NCBI GenBank assembly: GCA_019634575.1
Contig: JAHCAY010000002.1
Span: 763,907-827,906 of the forward strand
Direction: 5' to 3'
DNA length: 64,000 nucleotides
Origin: Candidatus Didemnitutus sp.
GTDB lineage: Bacteria > Verrucomicrobiota > Verrucomicrobiia > Opitutales > Opitutaceae
The notes under the pieces: model-generated
The model's database searches: none
What the model saw: only the letters and a program-made list of their open reading frames with translations
What the model was told of the DNA's origin: nothing
Shown here: positions 1-7,419 of the stretch, piece after piece
Position numbering within the stretch: position 1 is the stretch's first letter
How the letters are laid out: the number at the start of each line of letters is the position of its first letter
Made by a program: the position numbers and the translations under genes

Positions 1-489
1 CGCGTCGCCATGAACCTCCACCGCGAGAACTCGCCCGCGCAGGCGCTCGTGCGCCTCGGGAAGTTCCGCCGCGAGGAAGCCGCGCTGACGCAGCGCGCCG
101 ACGAGTTGCTCGAGCTGTTCAACCTCCGCCGCTTCCGCGACGCCCCCGCGAAGAGCCTCCCCTACGGCGAACAGCGCCGCCTCGAAATCGTCCGCTGCCT
201 CGCGACGAAGCCTCGCCTGCTCCTCCTCGACGAGCCCGCCGCCGGCATGAATCCGAGCGAGAAAATCGCCCTCGTGGAGCTGATCCAGCGCGTGCACCGC
301 GAGTTCCGGCTCTCGATCCTCCTCGTCGAGCATTCCATGCGCGTCGTTATGGGCTGCTGCTCGCGCATCGGCGTGCTCGACTACGGCGTGAAGATCGCCG
401 ACGGCTCGCCGGCGCAGATCCAAGCCGACCCGAAAGTCATCGAAGCCTACCTCGGCGAGGACCACGCCACGTCGCTCTCGCATCATTGA
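1..489 (+). CDS. livG: Branched-chain amino-acid ABC transporter ATPase LivG, C-terminal part
   Basis: This is the C-terminal ~160 residues of an ABC ATPase that enters the window from the left; the reading frame is open from base 1, so the ATG at 10 is internal. The ABC signature region (LPYGEQRRLEI), Walker B with catalytic Glu (LLLLDEP) and the switch His (LLVEHSM) are visible. The segment AAGMNPSE after Walker B and the tail ending in AYLGE are typical of LivG, the ATPase that energises uptake of branched-chain amino acids or amides at the inner membrane. livF follows on the same strand after a 97-bp gap, as in liv operons. The Walker A motif lies outside the window. Substrate is inferred from family only. 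Confidence 0.88.
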   Translation, partial: RVAMNLHRENSPAQALVRLGKFRREEAALTQRADELLELFNLRRFRDAPAKSLPYGEQRRLEIVRCLATKPRLLLLDEPAAGMNPSEKIALVELIQRVHREFRLSILLVEHSMRVVMGCCSRIGVLDYGVKIADGSPAQIQADPKVIEAYLGEDHATSLSHH

Positions 490-500
490 GAAAAAAGGAA

Positions 501-577
501 CCACAGATGAACACAGATAAACACAGATGCCGTCGGTCCGGGTTTCCGGATCAGCGTTCATCCGTGTCCATCTGTGG
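501..577. repeat. Intergenic inverted repeat (CCACAGATGAACACAGAT type)
   Basis: The left arm (501-521) reads CCACAGATGAACACAGATAA and the right arm (557-577) is its near-perfect reverse complement (18 of 21 bases). The left arm is followed by a further ACACAGATG copy. It fills the livG-livF gap and could fold into a long hairpin in the transcript. It looks like a mobile REP/MITE-type repeat rather than a coding segment. Confidence 0.7.
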
Positions 578-586
578 CTAGAAAAA

Positions 587-1294
587 ATGCTCGTCGTCGA
601 AAATCTCTCCGTCTCCTACGGCGCCATCAGCGCGCTGGGCGGGATTTCGTTCCGCATCGAGCAAGGCCGCATCGTCACGCTCGTCGGCGCCAACGGCGCG
701 GGCAAGACCACCACGCTCAAGACCCTCTCCGGCCTCCTGCGCGCCAAGAGCGGCGCGGTGAAGTTCAAGGGCGAGGATATCACCCGCCTGCCGCCGCACC
801 ACATCGTCGCCCGCGGCCTGGGCCACGTGCCGGAAGGCCGCATGGTGTTCGCCAATCTCACCGTCGACGAAAACCTCGCGATGGGCGCCTACCTCCAACG
901 CGACCGCGAGCGCATTGCCCGCAACCGCGACTACGTCTTCGGCATTTTCCCGCGCCTCAAGGAGCGTCTCGCCCAAGCCGCCGGCACGCTCTCGGGCGGC
1001 GAACAGCAGATGCTCGCCATCGGCCGCGCCCTGATGGGCGAGCCGCAGTTGCTCATGCTCGACGAGCCCTCGCTCGGCATTGCGCCGAAGCTCATCAGCA
1101 CGATCTTCGAGAAGATCATCGAGATCAACCGCGAGCGCGGCGTCACGATCCTGCTCGTCGAACAGAACGCCAAGCTCGCGCTCGAAATCTCGCACGACGC
1201 CTACGTCCTCGAAACCGGCCGCGTGGTCATGCAAGGCCCCTCGGAAAAACTCCGCGCCGACCCGCAGCTCAAAGCCGCCTACCTCGGCGGCTGA
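587..1294 (+). CDS. livF: Branched-chain amino-acid ABC transporter ATPase LivF
   Basis: This is a complete 235-residue ABC ATPase, the usual LivF length. It has Walker A (GANGAGKTT, about residue 34), a Q-loop region, the signature LSGGEQQML, Walker B (LLMLDEPSLGI) and the switch His region replaced by VEQNAKLAL, a LivF hallmark. It pairs with LivG and the LivHM permeases to import branched-chain amino acids (or urea/amides in relatives). I chose the ATG at 587 because MLVVENLSVSYG is the conserved LivF N-terminus; upstream in-frame codons run through the intergenic repeat. Confidence 0.93.
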   Translation: MLVVENLSVSYGAISALGGISFRIEQGRIVTLVGANGAGKTTTLKTLSGLLRAKSGAVKFKGEDITRLPPHHIVARGLGHVPEGRMVFANLTVDENLAMGAYLQRDRERIARNRDYVFGIFPRLKERLAQAAGTLSGGEQQMLAIGRALMGEPQLLMLDEPSLGIAPKLISTIFEKIIEINRERGVTILLVEQNAKLALEISHDAYVLETGRVVMQGPSEKLRADPQLKAAYLGG

Positions 1295-1308
1295 GGCATC
1301 GTCCCGCA

Positions 1309-1337
1309 AGGTAGCCCGCGACTTCCGGGCGCGGGTC
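1309..1337. repeat. Dispersed intergenic repeat, copy 1
   Basis: The string GTAGCCCGCGACTTCCGGGC followed by GCGGGTC occurs here and, with one base changed, at 20811-20837. Both copies lie just after a gene or its terminator and before the next gene. The CCCGCG and CGCGGG ends are complementary, so the unit can form a hairpin. Confidence 0.65.
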
Positions 1338-1434
1338 GACTCGTTCCACCTTGGGCCACACGATCGCTCCCGACAGTCCGGCACACCCGCAGTTGCGCGA
1401 GGGATGCCGCCGGCGCATCGTTCGGTTCGACCCC

Positions 1435-4047
1435 ATGAAAGCCCGTCACGCGTTTCGCTGCTTCGCTTTGCTCGCCGCGCTTTCGTCGCTTGCGGCCGCC
1501 ATCCCCGCACCGCTCGACCGCTGGCCCGAGTCCACGCGCGAAAACAAACCGTGGATCCGCTGGTGGTGGCCCGGCAACGCCGTCGACGAGCCGAACCTCA
1601 CGCGCCACCTCGAATCGTTCGCTGCGGTCGGGCTCGGCGGCGTCGAGATCACGCCCATCTACGGCGCGCGCGGCTACGAGTCGCGCTACGTGGACTTCCT
1701 TTCGCCGCGCTGGATGCAGCTCGTCGAGCACACCGGCCGCGAGGCGCAGCGTCTCGGCCTCGGCGTCGACATGGCCACCGGCACCGGCTGGCCCTTCGGC
1801 GGCCCGTGGCTCCAGCCCGCCGACGGCATCCAGAAAGCCGTGCTCGTCGACGGCCAGCTGACCGGCAAACCCACCGGCATGAAAGTCAAACGCGCCGCGC
1901 CGGGCGACGAAGGCCTCGTCGTCGATCCCTACTCGCCCGCGGCACTCAGCCGCTACCTCGCGCCGTTCGGCGCGGCCTTCGAAAAGTTTCCGCGCGAACT
2001 CCTCCGCAGCCAGTTCCACGACTCGTTCGAATACTACGAATCCTCCTGGACGCCCGAGCTGCCGCGCGTCTTCCAGGAAATGCACGGCTACGACGTCCAG
2101 AAATTCGCCGCCGCGCTGGCGGCCAAGGACGGCGAGAGCACGCTCCCGCCAGAAACGCTGGCACGCATCAAGGCCGACTACCGCACCACGCTCGCCCGAC
2201 TCCACCTCGACTACGTCCGCACCTGGCGCGACTGGTCGCACGCCCGCGGCTGGCTCATCCGCAACCAGGCGCACGGCGCGCCGGCCAACCTGCTCGACCT
2301 CTACGCCAACGCCGACATCCCCGAGGTCGAGGTGTTCGGCTCCACGCCCTTCGCCGTGCCCGGGCTGCGCCGCGACCGCGCCGATATCCGCGACGACCAT
2401 TCGTTGCCCGAGTCGCTCCTCCTGCGTATGGCCTCCTCCGCCGCGCACGTCGCCGGCCATCCGCTCACCTCCTGCGAGACGCTCACCTGGCTGCGCGAGC
2501 ACTGGAAAGAGGCGCCATCGATGATGAAGCCCGAGATCGATCGCATCTTCGCCGAGGGCATCAACCACCTCGTCTACCACGGCAACGCCTACTCGCCCGC
2601 CGACGCCCCGTGGCCCGGCTGGCTCTTCTACGCATCGACGGAGTTCAACGACCGCAACCCGCTCTGGCCCGATCTCGCCGCGCTCAACACCTACGTCACG
2701 CGCATCCAATCGATCCTCCAAGCCGGCCACCCCGACAACGACGTGCTCGTCTACTGGCCGGCCCACGACGTCTGGGACAACCCGGCCGGTCTGATGAAGA
2801 TGCTCGAAGTCGCCGACACGCGCTGGATGGTCGACTCGCCCGCCGGCCAGCTCGGACGCGCGCTGCTCGCCCGCGGCTACGCGTTCGACTGGATCTCCGA
2901 CGACCAACTCGCCGCCACCACGGCTGCGCCCGACGGCACCTTGAAGACCTCCGGCGGCACGCCCTACCGCGTGCTCGTCGTGCCCGCTGCACGCCGCATG
3001 CCCGTGGAGACGCTGCGCCAAATCGCCGCTCTCGCCGCGCGCGGCGTGCCCGTCGTCCTCCAATCGCTCCCCGAAGACGTGCCCGGCTACGGCCGGCTCG
3101 ACGCGCGACGCACCGCTTTCAAAGCGCAACTCGCCGCCCTCGGCCAGACCGGCGCCATCGTGGTCGGGAACACCGACCCGGCCGCGCTGCTCGCCGCACC
3201 CGCCTTCGCCTCACACGCCCGCCGCGAAACCATCGTCGACTCCGGCGTGAGCTTCATCCGCCGCCGGCACACGAATGGCACGGACTATTTCTTCGCCAAC
3301 CTCGGCGCGAAGCCTCTCGACGGCTGGGTCACGCTCGGCACCGGCGCAACCGACGCGTTCATCCTCCATCCACTCTCCGGCCGCGCCGGCCGCGCCGCAT
3401 TGCAGCCCGACGCCACGCACGCCGCGCTCTACCTCCAACTCGCCGGCGGCGAGTCGCTCATCGTGCGCACGAGCGAGCAGCGCCAGCCGACCGACACGCC
3501 CGTCTGGACCTACGTCGCGCCGGCCGGCGAAGCGCTCGCGCTCAGCGGCACGTGGCAAATCGAGTTCGTTCGCGGTGGTCCGGTCCTGCCGGCTCCGATC
3601 CGAACCAGCGAATTGAAATCGTGGACCGAACTCGGCGACGCCGAAGCACAGCGCTTCGCCGGCACCGCGCGCTACCGTCTCGAGTTCGATCTGCCCGGCG
3701 ACGTGCGCGCCGACGACTGGGAGCTCGATCTCGGCGACGTCCGCGAGACCGCCCGCGTGCGCCTGAACGGTCGCGCCGCCGGCCTCGCTTGGTCGCTGCC
3801 GTTCCGCCTCCGCGTCGGTCCGCTCCTCCGCCCCGGCCGCAACGTCCTCGAGCTCGACGTCACCAACCTCGCCGCCAACCTCATCCGCGACCTCGATCGG
3901 AGCGGCGTCACCTGGCGAATCATGCGCGAGATCAACTACGTCGACATCCGCTACAAGCCCTTCGACGCCTCGCAATGGAGCCTCGCCCCTTCCGGCCTGC
4001 TCGGCCCGGTGCGGCTGATCCCGCTCTCCAAGGCCACACCCCGCTAG
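1435..4047 (+). CDS. Secreted GH106-like glycoside hydrolase (alpha-L-rhamnosidase-like)
   Basis: This 870-residue protein starts with a signal peptide (MKARHAFRCFALLAALSSLA, cleavage near AAA). The mature N-terminus carries the PWIRWWWPG and GGVEITPIYG motifs and then GVDMATGTGWPFGG, which are typical of the GH106/GH2-related family that includes alpha-L-rhamnosidases. The last ~170 residues form a GH2-like jelly-roll sugar-binding region (from about KSWTELGD, with ARVRLNGRAAG). It probably removes rhamnose or a related sugar from plant or algal polysaccharide outside the cytoplasm. I chose the ATG at 1435 because it precedes the signal peptide; an in-frame upstream start would add 28 non-conserved residues. 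It is a single gene with its own terminator. Exact substrate is unknown. Confidence 0.85.
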   Translation: MKARHAFRCFALLAALSSLAAAIPAPLDRWPESTRENKPWIRWWWPGNAVDEPNLTRHLESFAAVGLGGVEITPIYGARGYESRYVDFLSPRWMQLVEHTGREAQRLGLGVDMATGTGWPFGGPWLQPADGIQKAVLVDGQLTGKPTGMKVKRAAPGDEGLVVDPYSPAALSRYLAPFGAAFEKFPRELLRSQFHDSFEYYESSWTPELPRVFQEMHGYDVQKFAAALAAKDGESTLPPETLARIKADYRTTLARLHLDYVRTWRDWSHARGWLIRNQAHGAPANLLDLYANADIPEVEVFGSTPFAVPGLRRDRADIRDDHSLPESLLLRMASSAAHVAGHPLTSCETLTWLREHWKEAPSMMKPEIDRIFAEGINHLVYHGNAYSPADAPWPGWLFYASTEFNDRNPLWPDLAALNTYVTRIQSILQAGHPDNDVLVYWPAHDVWDNPAGLMKMLEVADTRWMVDSPAGQLGRALLARGYAFDWISDDQLAATTAAPDGTLKTSGGTPYRVLVVPAARRMPVETLRQIAALAARGVPVVLQSLPEDVPGYGRLDARRTAFKAQLAALGQTGAIVVGNTDPAALLAAPAFASHARRETIVDSGVSFIRRRHTNGTDYFFANLGAKPLDGWVTLGTGATDAFILHPLSGRAGRAALQPDATHAALYLQLAGGESLIVRTSEQRQPTDTPVWTYVAPAGEALALSGTWQIEFVRGGPVLPAPIRTSELKSWTELGDAEAQRFAGTARYRLEFDLPGDVRADDWELDLGDVRETARVRLNGRAAGLAWSLPFRLRVGPLLRPGRNVLELDVTNLAANLIRDLDRSGVTWRIMREINYVDIRYKPFDASQWSLAPSGLLGPVRLIPLSKATPR

Positions 4048-4078
4048 ACACGGCAAATTCCCCCGCTTGATTTTTTCC

Positions 4079-4110
4079 AGAGCCCGCTACACTAGCGGGC
4101 TCTTTTCTTT
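4079..4110 (+). terminator. Rho-independent terminator after the glycosidase gene
   Basis: A perfect 10-bp stem, AGAGCCCGCT (4079-4088) with AGCGGGCTCT (4094-4103), has a 5-base loop and the tail TTTCTTT. Confidence 0.9.
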
Positions 4111-4125
4111 ACCTACCATCCCACC

Positions 4126-5970
4126 ATGTCGACCCACACTCCGCAAAAATTCGAGTTCCAAGCCGAGATCAAGCAGCTGCTCGATATCGTCATCCACTCG
4201 CTCTACACGGAGAAGGAGATCTTCGTCCGCGAGCTCGTGTCGAACGCCTCCGACGCGCTCGAAAAGCTCCGCCATCTCCAACTGACTGAGAAGGACATCC
4301 ACGACGACGCCCAGCCGCTCGAAATCGCCATCACGACCGACGACAAGGCCAAGACCGTCACGATCCAGGACTTCGGCCTCGGCATGACGCGCGAGGAGCT
4401 CATCCAAAACCTCGGCACCATCGCCCACTCCGGCTCCAAACAGTTCCTCAAGGCCCTCGGCGAGTCCGGCGCGAAGAACAGCAACCTCATCGGCCAGTTC
4501 GGCGTCGGTTTCTACAGCGCGTTCATGGTCGCGAAGTCCGTGAAGGTCTACTCGCACTCCTGGCAAAAGGACGCGCCCGGCCACGTTTGGACGAGCGACG
4601 GCTCCGGCAGCTACGAAGTCGAGGAAGTCGCCGACCAGCGCCGCGGCGCGAAGATCGTCGTCGAGCTGAAGGACGACTGCGCCGACTTCGCCCAGGACTG
4701 GAAGCTCAAGGAAATCCTCACCCGCTACAGCGCCTTCGTCGGCTTCCCTATCACGCTCAACGGCGAGAAAATCACCACCGTCCAGGCGCTCTGGCTGCGC
4801 AGCAAGTCCGAGATCAAGGACGAGGAATACACCGAGTTCTACAAGTTCCAGGCCCACGCCCACGACGCCCCGCGCTATCGCCTGCACTTCAACGCCGACG
4901 CACCGCTCACGATCAATGCGCTCGTCTTCGTTCCGCAGGAAAACACCGAGAAACTCGGCTTCTCCCGCCTCGAGCCCGCCGTCGCGCTCTATTGCCGCAA
5001 GGTCCTCATCGACGCCCAGCCGAAGGACCTGCTCCCCGAGTGGCTCCGCTTCCTCAAAGGTGTCATCGACAGCGAGGATCTCCCGCTGAACATCTCGCGC
5101 GAGACGATGCAGGACAAGGCCCTGCTCGACAAACTCGGCAAGGTCATCACCAAGCGCTTCCTCAAGCTCCTCGAAGAAGAAGCCACCCAGCGCACCGACG
5201 CCTACAACGAGTTCTACGCCCAGTTCGGCATTTTCCTGAAGGAAGGCGCCGCGCTGGACTTCACCCACAAGGACCAGATCGTGAAGCTGCTCCGCTGGGA
5301 GTCGTCGCTCACCGAGAAGGGCAAGACCACCTCGCTCGCCGACTACGTCTCGCGTATGAAGGACGGCCAAAAGGAAATCTATTACCTCGTCGCCCCAAAT
5401 CGCGAAGCGATCGAGTCCGGCCCGTATCTCGAAGGCTTCAAGGCCCGCAACCTCGAGGTGCTCTTCTGCTACGAGGCGGTCGACGAATACGTCTTCAACA
5501 ACGTCCGCGAATTCGACGGCAAGAAGTTCCTCTCCGCCGACCACAGCGACGTGAAACTCGAGGACGTCCCGCAGCAAGGCGAGGCGCTCAGCGAGTCTGA
5601 CGCGAAGGACCTCGCCAAGTGGCTCCAAGACACGCTCGGCGCGCAGGTCGCCGACGTGAAGACCAGCGACCGCCTCGTCGGCTCGCCGGCCCTCGCGACC
5701 AACGCCGACAAGTTCGCCTCGCCGATGATGCGCCGCATGATGAAGGCGATGAAGAAGCCCGGCGAAGCCGACGAGCCCGTGAAGGTGAACCTCGAGATCA
5801 ACCCGCGCCACGCGGTCATCAAGAAACTCGCCTCCATGCGCACCGCCGATGCCGAAAAGGCCGAGCTCGTCGCCGAACAACTCCTCGACAACGCCCTCAT
5901 CGCCGCCGGTCTCCTCGAAGACCCGAGCCGCATGGTCGCGCGCCTGAACAAGCTTCTCGAAAGCGTCTGA
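4126..5970 (+). CDS. htpG: Molecular chaperone HtpG (bacterial Hsp90)
   Basis: This 614-residue cytoplasmic chaperone is the normal length for HtpG. The N-terminal GHKL ATPase shows SNASDALEKLR (catalytic Glu/Asn region), DFGLGMTREEL, the lid IAHSGSK and GQFGVGFYSAFM. The middle domain carries the SEDLPLNISRE motif with the catalytic-loop Arg. The C-terminal dimerisation domain ends without the eukaryotic MEEVD. It helps fold and protect client proteins under stress. It sits alone between two terminators, so it is probably transcribed on its own. Confidence 0.97.
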   Translation: MSTHTPQKFEFQAEIKQLLDIVIHSLYTEKEIFVRELVSNASDALEKLRHLQLTEKDIHDDAQPLEIAITTDDKAKTVTIQDFGLGMTREELIQNLGTIAHSGSKQFLKALGESGAKNSNLIGQFGVGFYSAFMVAKSVKVYSHSWQKDAPGHVWTSDGSGSYEVEEVADQRRGAKIVVELKDDCADFAQDWKLKEILTRYSAFVGFPITLNGEKITTVQALWLRSKSEIKDEEYTEFYKFQAHAHDAPRYRLHFNADAPLTINALVFVPQENTEKLGFSRLEPAVALYCRKVLIDAQPKDLLPEWLRFLKGVIDSEDLPLNISRETMQDKALLDKLGKVITKRFLKLLEEEATQRTDAYNEFYAQFGIFLKEGAALDFTHKDQIVKLLRWESSLTEKGKTTSLADYVSRMKDGQKEIYYLVAPNREAIESGPYLEGFKARNLEVLFCYEAVDEYVFNNVREFDGKKFLSADHSDVKLEDVPQQGEALSESDAKDLAKWLQDTLGAQVADVKTSDRLVGSPALATNADKFASPMMRRMMKAMKKPGEADEPVKVNLEINPRHAVIKKLASMRTADAEKAELVAEQLLDNALIAAGLLEDPSRMVARLNKLLESV

Positions 5971-6025
5971 TACCGGGCGCGGATTCCGCTCCGCGCCGCG
6001 CCGCCTCTCCTCAAAATAAAAAACT

Positions 6026-6058
6026 AGGCACCGGGTTTCTCCGGTGCCTTTGCTTTTC
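6026..6058 (+). terminator. Rho-independent terminator after htpG
   Basis: The stem AGGCACCGG (6026-6034) pairs with CCGGTGCCT (6041-6049) around a 6-base loop and is followed by TTGCTTTT. Confidence 0.88.
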
Positions 6059-6207
6059 AGTAGGGCGAGTCGCCCCAGCAAGCCGCCCGCCTGAGCAATA
6101 CCCCGAGACTGCATGCCTGGTGCCGGCCCTCGGCAGCAACCCGCGCCTAAATTTTCAGACAATATTTTTGTTGCGCGTTTTTATTTTTGCGCATCATTTC
6201 CATTGCC

Positions 6208-7413
6208 ATGCCTCTCCGGATCAAAATCGGCCCGCCCGTATCGGAAGATGATTTCTATCCCCGCCCTGAGCTTATCGCACGATTACTCAGAGCCTTGGAA
6301 AACTCCCATGTCGCATTCTTGGGACCTCGTCGCACCGGTAAGACCTCCTGCCTTAAGCGAATCCTCTCTGCCCCACCAACAGGTTACGTTCCGATTTCCA
6401 TCAATCTGGAAAAATACGACCGAGTTGAGGACTGGTTCCTTGCGATGCTTGTGCAGGTCCGAGCGGAGCTCGGCAAGCCAGGCCCGAAAGCTCCTTGGTT
6501 GGTGGAAAAGGGCGCAAGCTTCCTACAGCGGATCGAGGAACTCACCATCGCGGGCCAAGGCATTAAGCTGGCCGCAACCAAGCAGCAGTCCGCCCCGTGG
6601 CGGCCGCTAGCGGACGATCTCCTCAGTCTGCTCAAGGATGCCAATCCGCCGATCATCTTCCTCCTCGATGAGTTTCCGGTCTTCCTGAATCTCGTCGCTC
6701 GCAAGCACTCGAAGGAGGAAGTCGAAGCCCTGCTGAACTGGTTCCGCTCGGCCCGCCAAGAGTTGGTGGGCCTCGCGCCGCGCTTCCTCGTCACCGGCTC
6801 CATCGGCCTCAAGGGCGTGGTCCGCCGATTGGGACTATCCCCTACGATCAACGATTTCGACACAGTCGAAATTCCGCCTCTGGCCGAAGCCGACGCGCTG
6901 AAATTCCTCCGCGCGCTCGCCCACGACAACGGCGTCGCGCTGAACGCCACCGGCCGACGTCACATCATCACGCTCCTCGGCAGCGCTTGGCCGATTCTCC
7001 TCCAGCTTTTCATTTCCGAGATCAGAGAGTCAGCCTCGAAGAAAGCGCCGACCAACGCCGCGCTGGAAAAAATCTACCGCGAATGCCTCGTGGCCGGCCC
7101 GCGCAACGAATACTGCTCCGGCATGTTCACCCGGCTCAAGGAGGTGTTCTCCGCTAGCGAGCTTCGCCTCGCTCGCGAAATCCTGAAATCTCTCTGCTGT
7201 TCTGACCTCGGCCTGTCGCGCGCCGAGTTCGAGGCGATTCATGCCCGCCTCGTGCCAGTGACCGAAGAGCGCGCCTTGCACGCCGACGAACTCGATTACG
7301 TCCTCGATGCACTCAAGCACGACGGCTACCTGCACCAGGAATTCGAGGGCGAGATGCGCACGCGCTTCGCGTCGAATATCCTGCGCGACTTCTGGAAACG
7401 GAAAACCTCCTGA
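6208..7413 (+). CDS. AAA/archaeal-type ATPase
   Basis: This 401-residue P-loop ATPase resembles the archaeal ATPase/AAA_14-like group. Walker A is GPRRTGKTS at residues 39-47, and a Walker B-like stretch (PIIFLLDEFPVFL) lies near residue 150. The C-terminal ~100 residues look like a winged-helix/helical region. The function is not established; relatives occur in STAND-like signalling and defence ATPases. Only 6 bp separate it from the downstream AAA-TPR gene, so the two are probably co-transcribed and may act as a pair. The sequence before it (5971-6207) is AT-richer than the surroundings around 6150-6190, which fits a promoter. I chose the ATG at 6208 because the preceding codons are not conserved-looking. 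Confidence 0.75.
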   Translation: MPLRIKIGPPVSEDDFYPRPELIARLLRALENSHVAFLGPRRTGKTSCLKRILSAPPTGYVPISINLEKYDRVEDWFLAMLVQVRAELGKPGPKAPWLVEKGASFLQRIEELTIAGQGIKLAATKQQSAPWRPLADDLLSLLKDANPPIIFLLDEFPVFLNLVARKHSKEEVEALLNWFRSARQELVGLAPRFLVTGSIGLKGVVRRLGLSPTINDFDTVEIPPLAEADALKFLRALAHDNGVALNATGRRHIITLLGSAWPILLQLFISEIRESASKKAPTNAALEKIYRECLVAGPRNEYCSGMFTRLKEVFSASELRLAREILKSLCCSDLGLSRAEFEAIHARLVPVTEERALHADELDYVLDALKHDGYLHQEFEGEMRTRFASNILRDFWKRKTS

Positions 7414-7419
7414 CCTGCC

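Noticed and set aside
1080..4070. Frame of 996 residues overlapping livF and the glycosidase
   Set aside because: Arg/Pro/Ala-rich composition typical of a GC-rich shadow frame; the glycosidase with signal peptide in another frame explains the region.
4087..6162. 691-residue antisense frame over htpG
   Set aside because: Antisense to a strongly conserved htpG; low-complexity Val/Glu/Leu/Gly composition.
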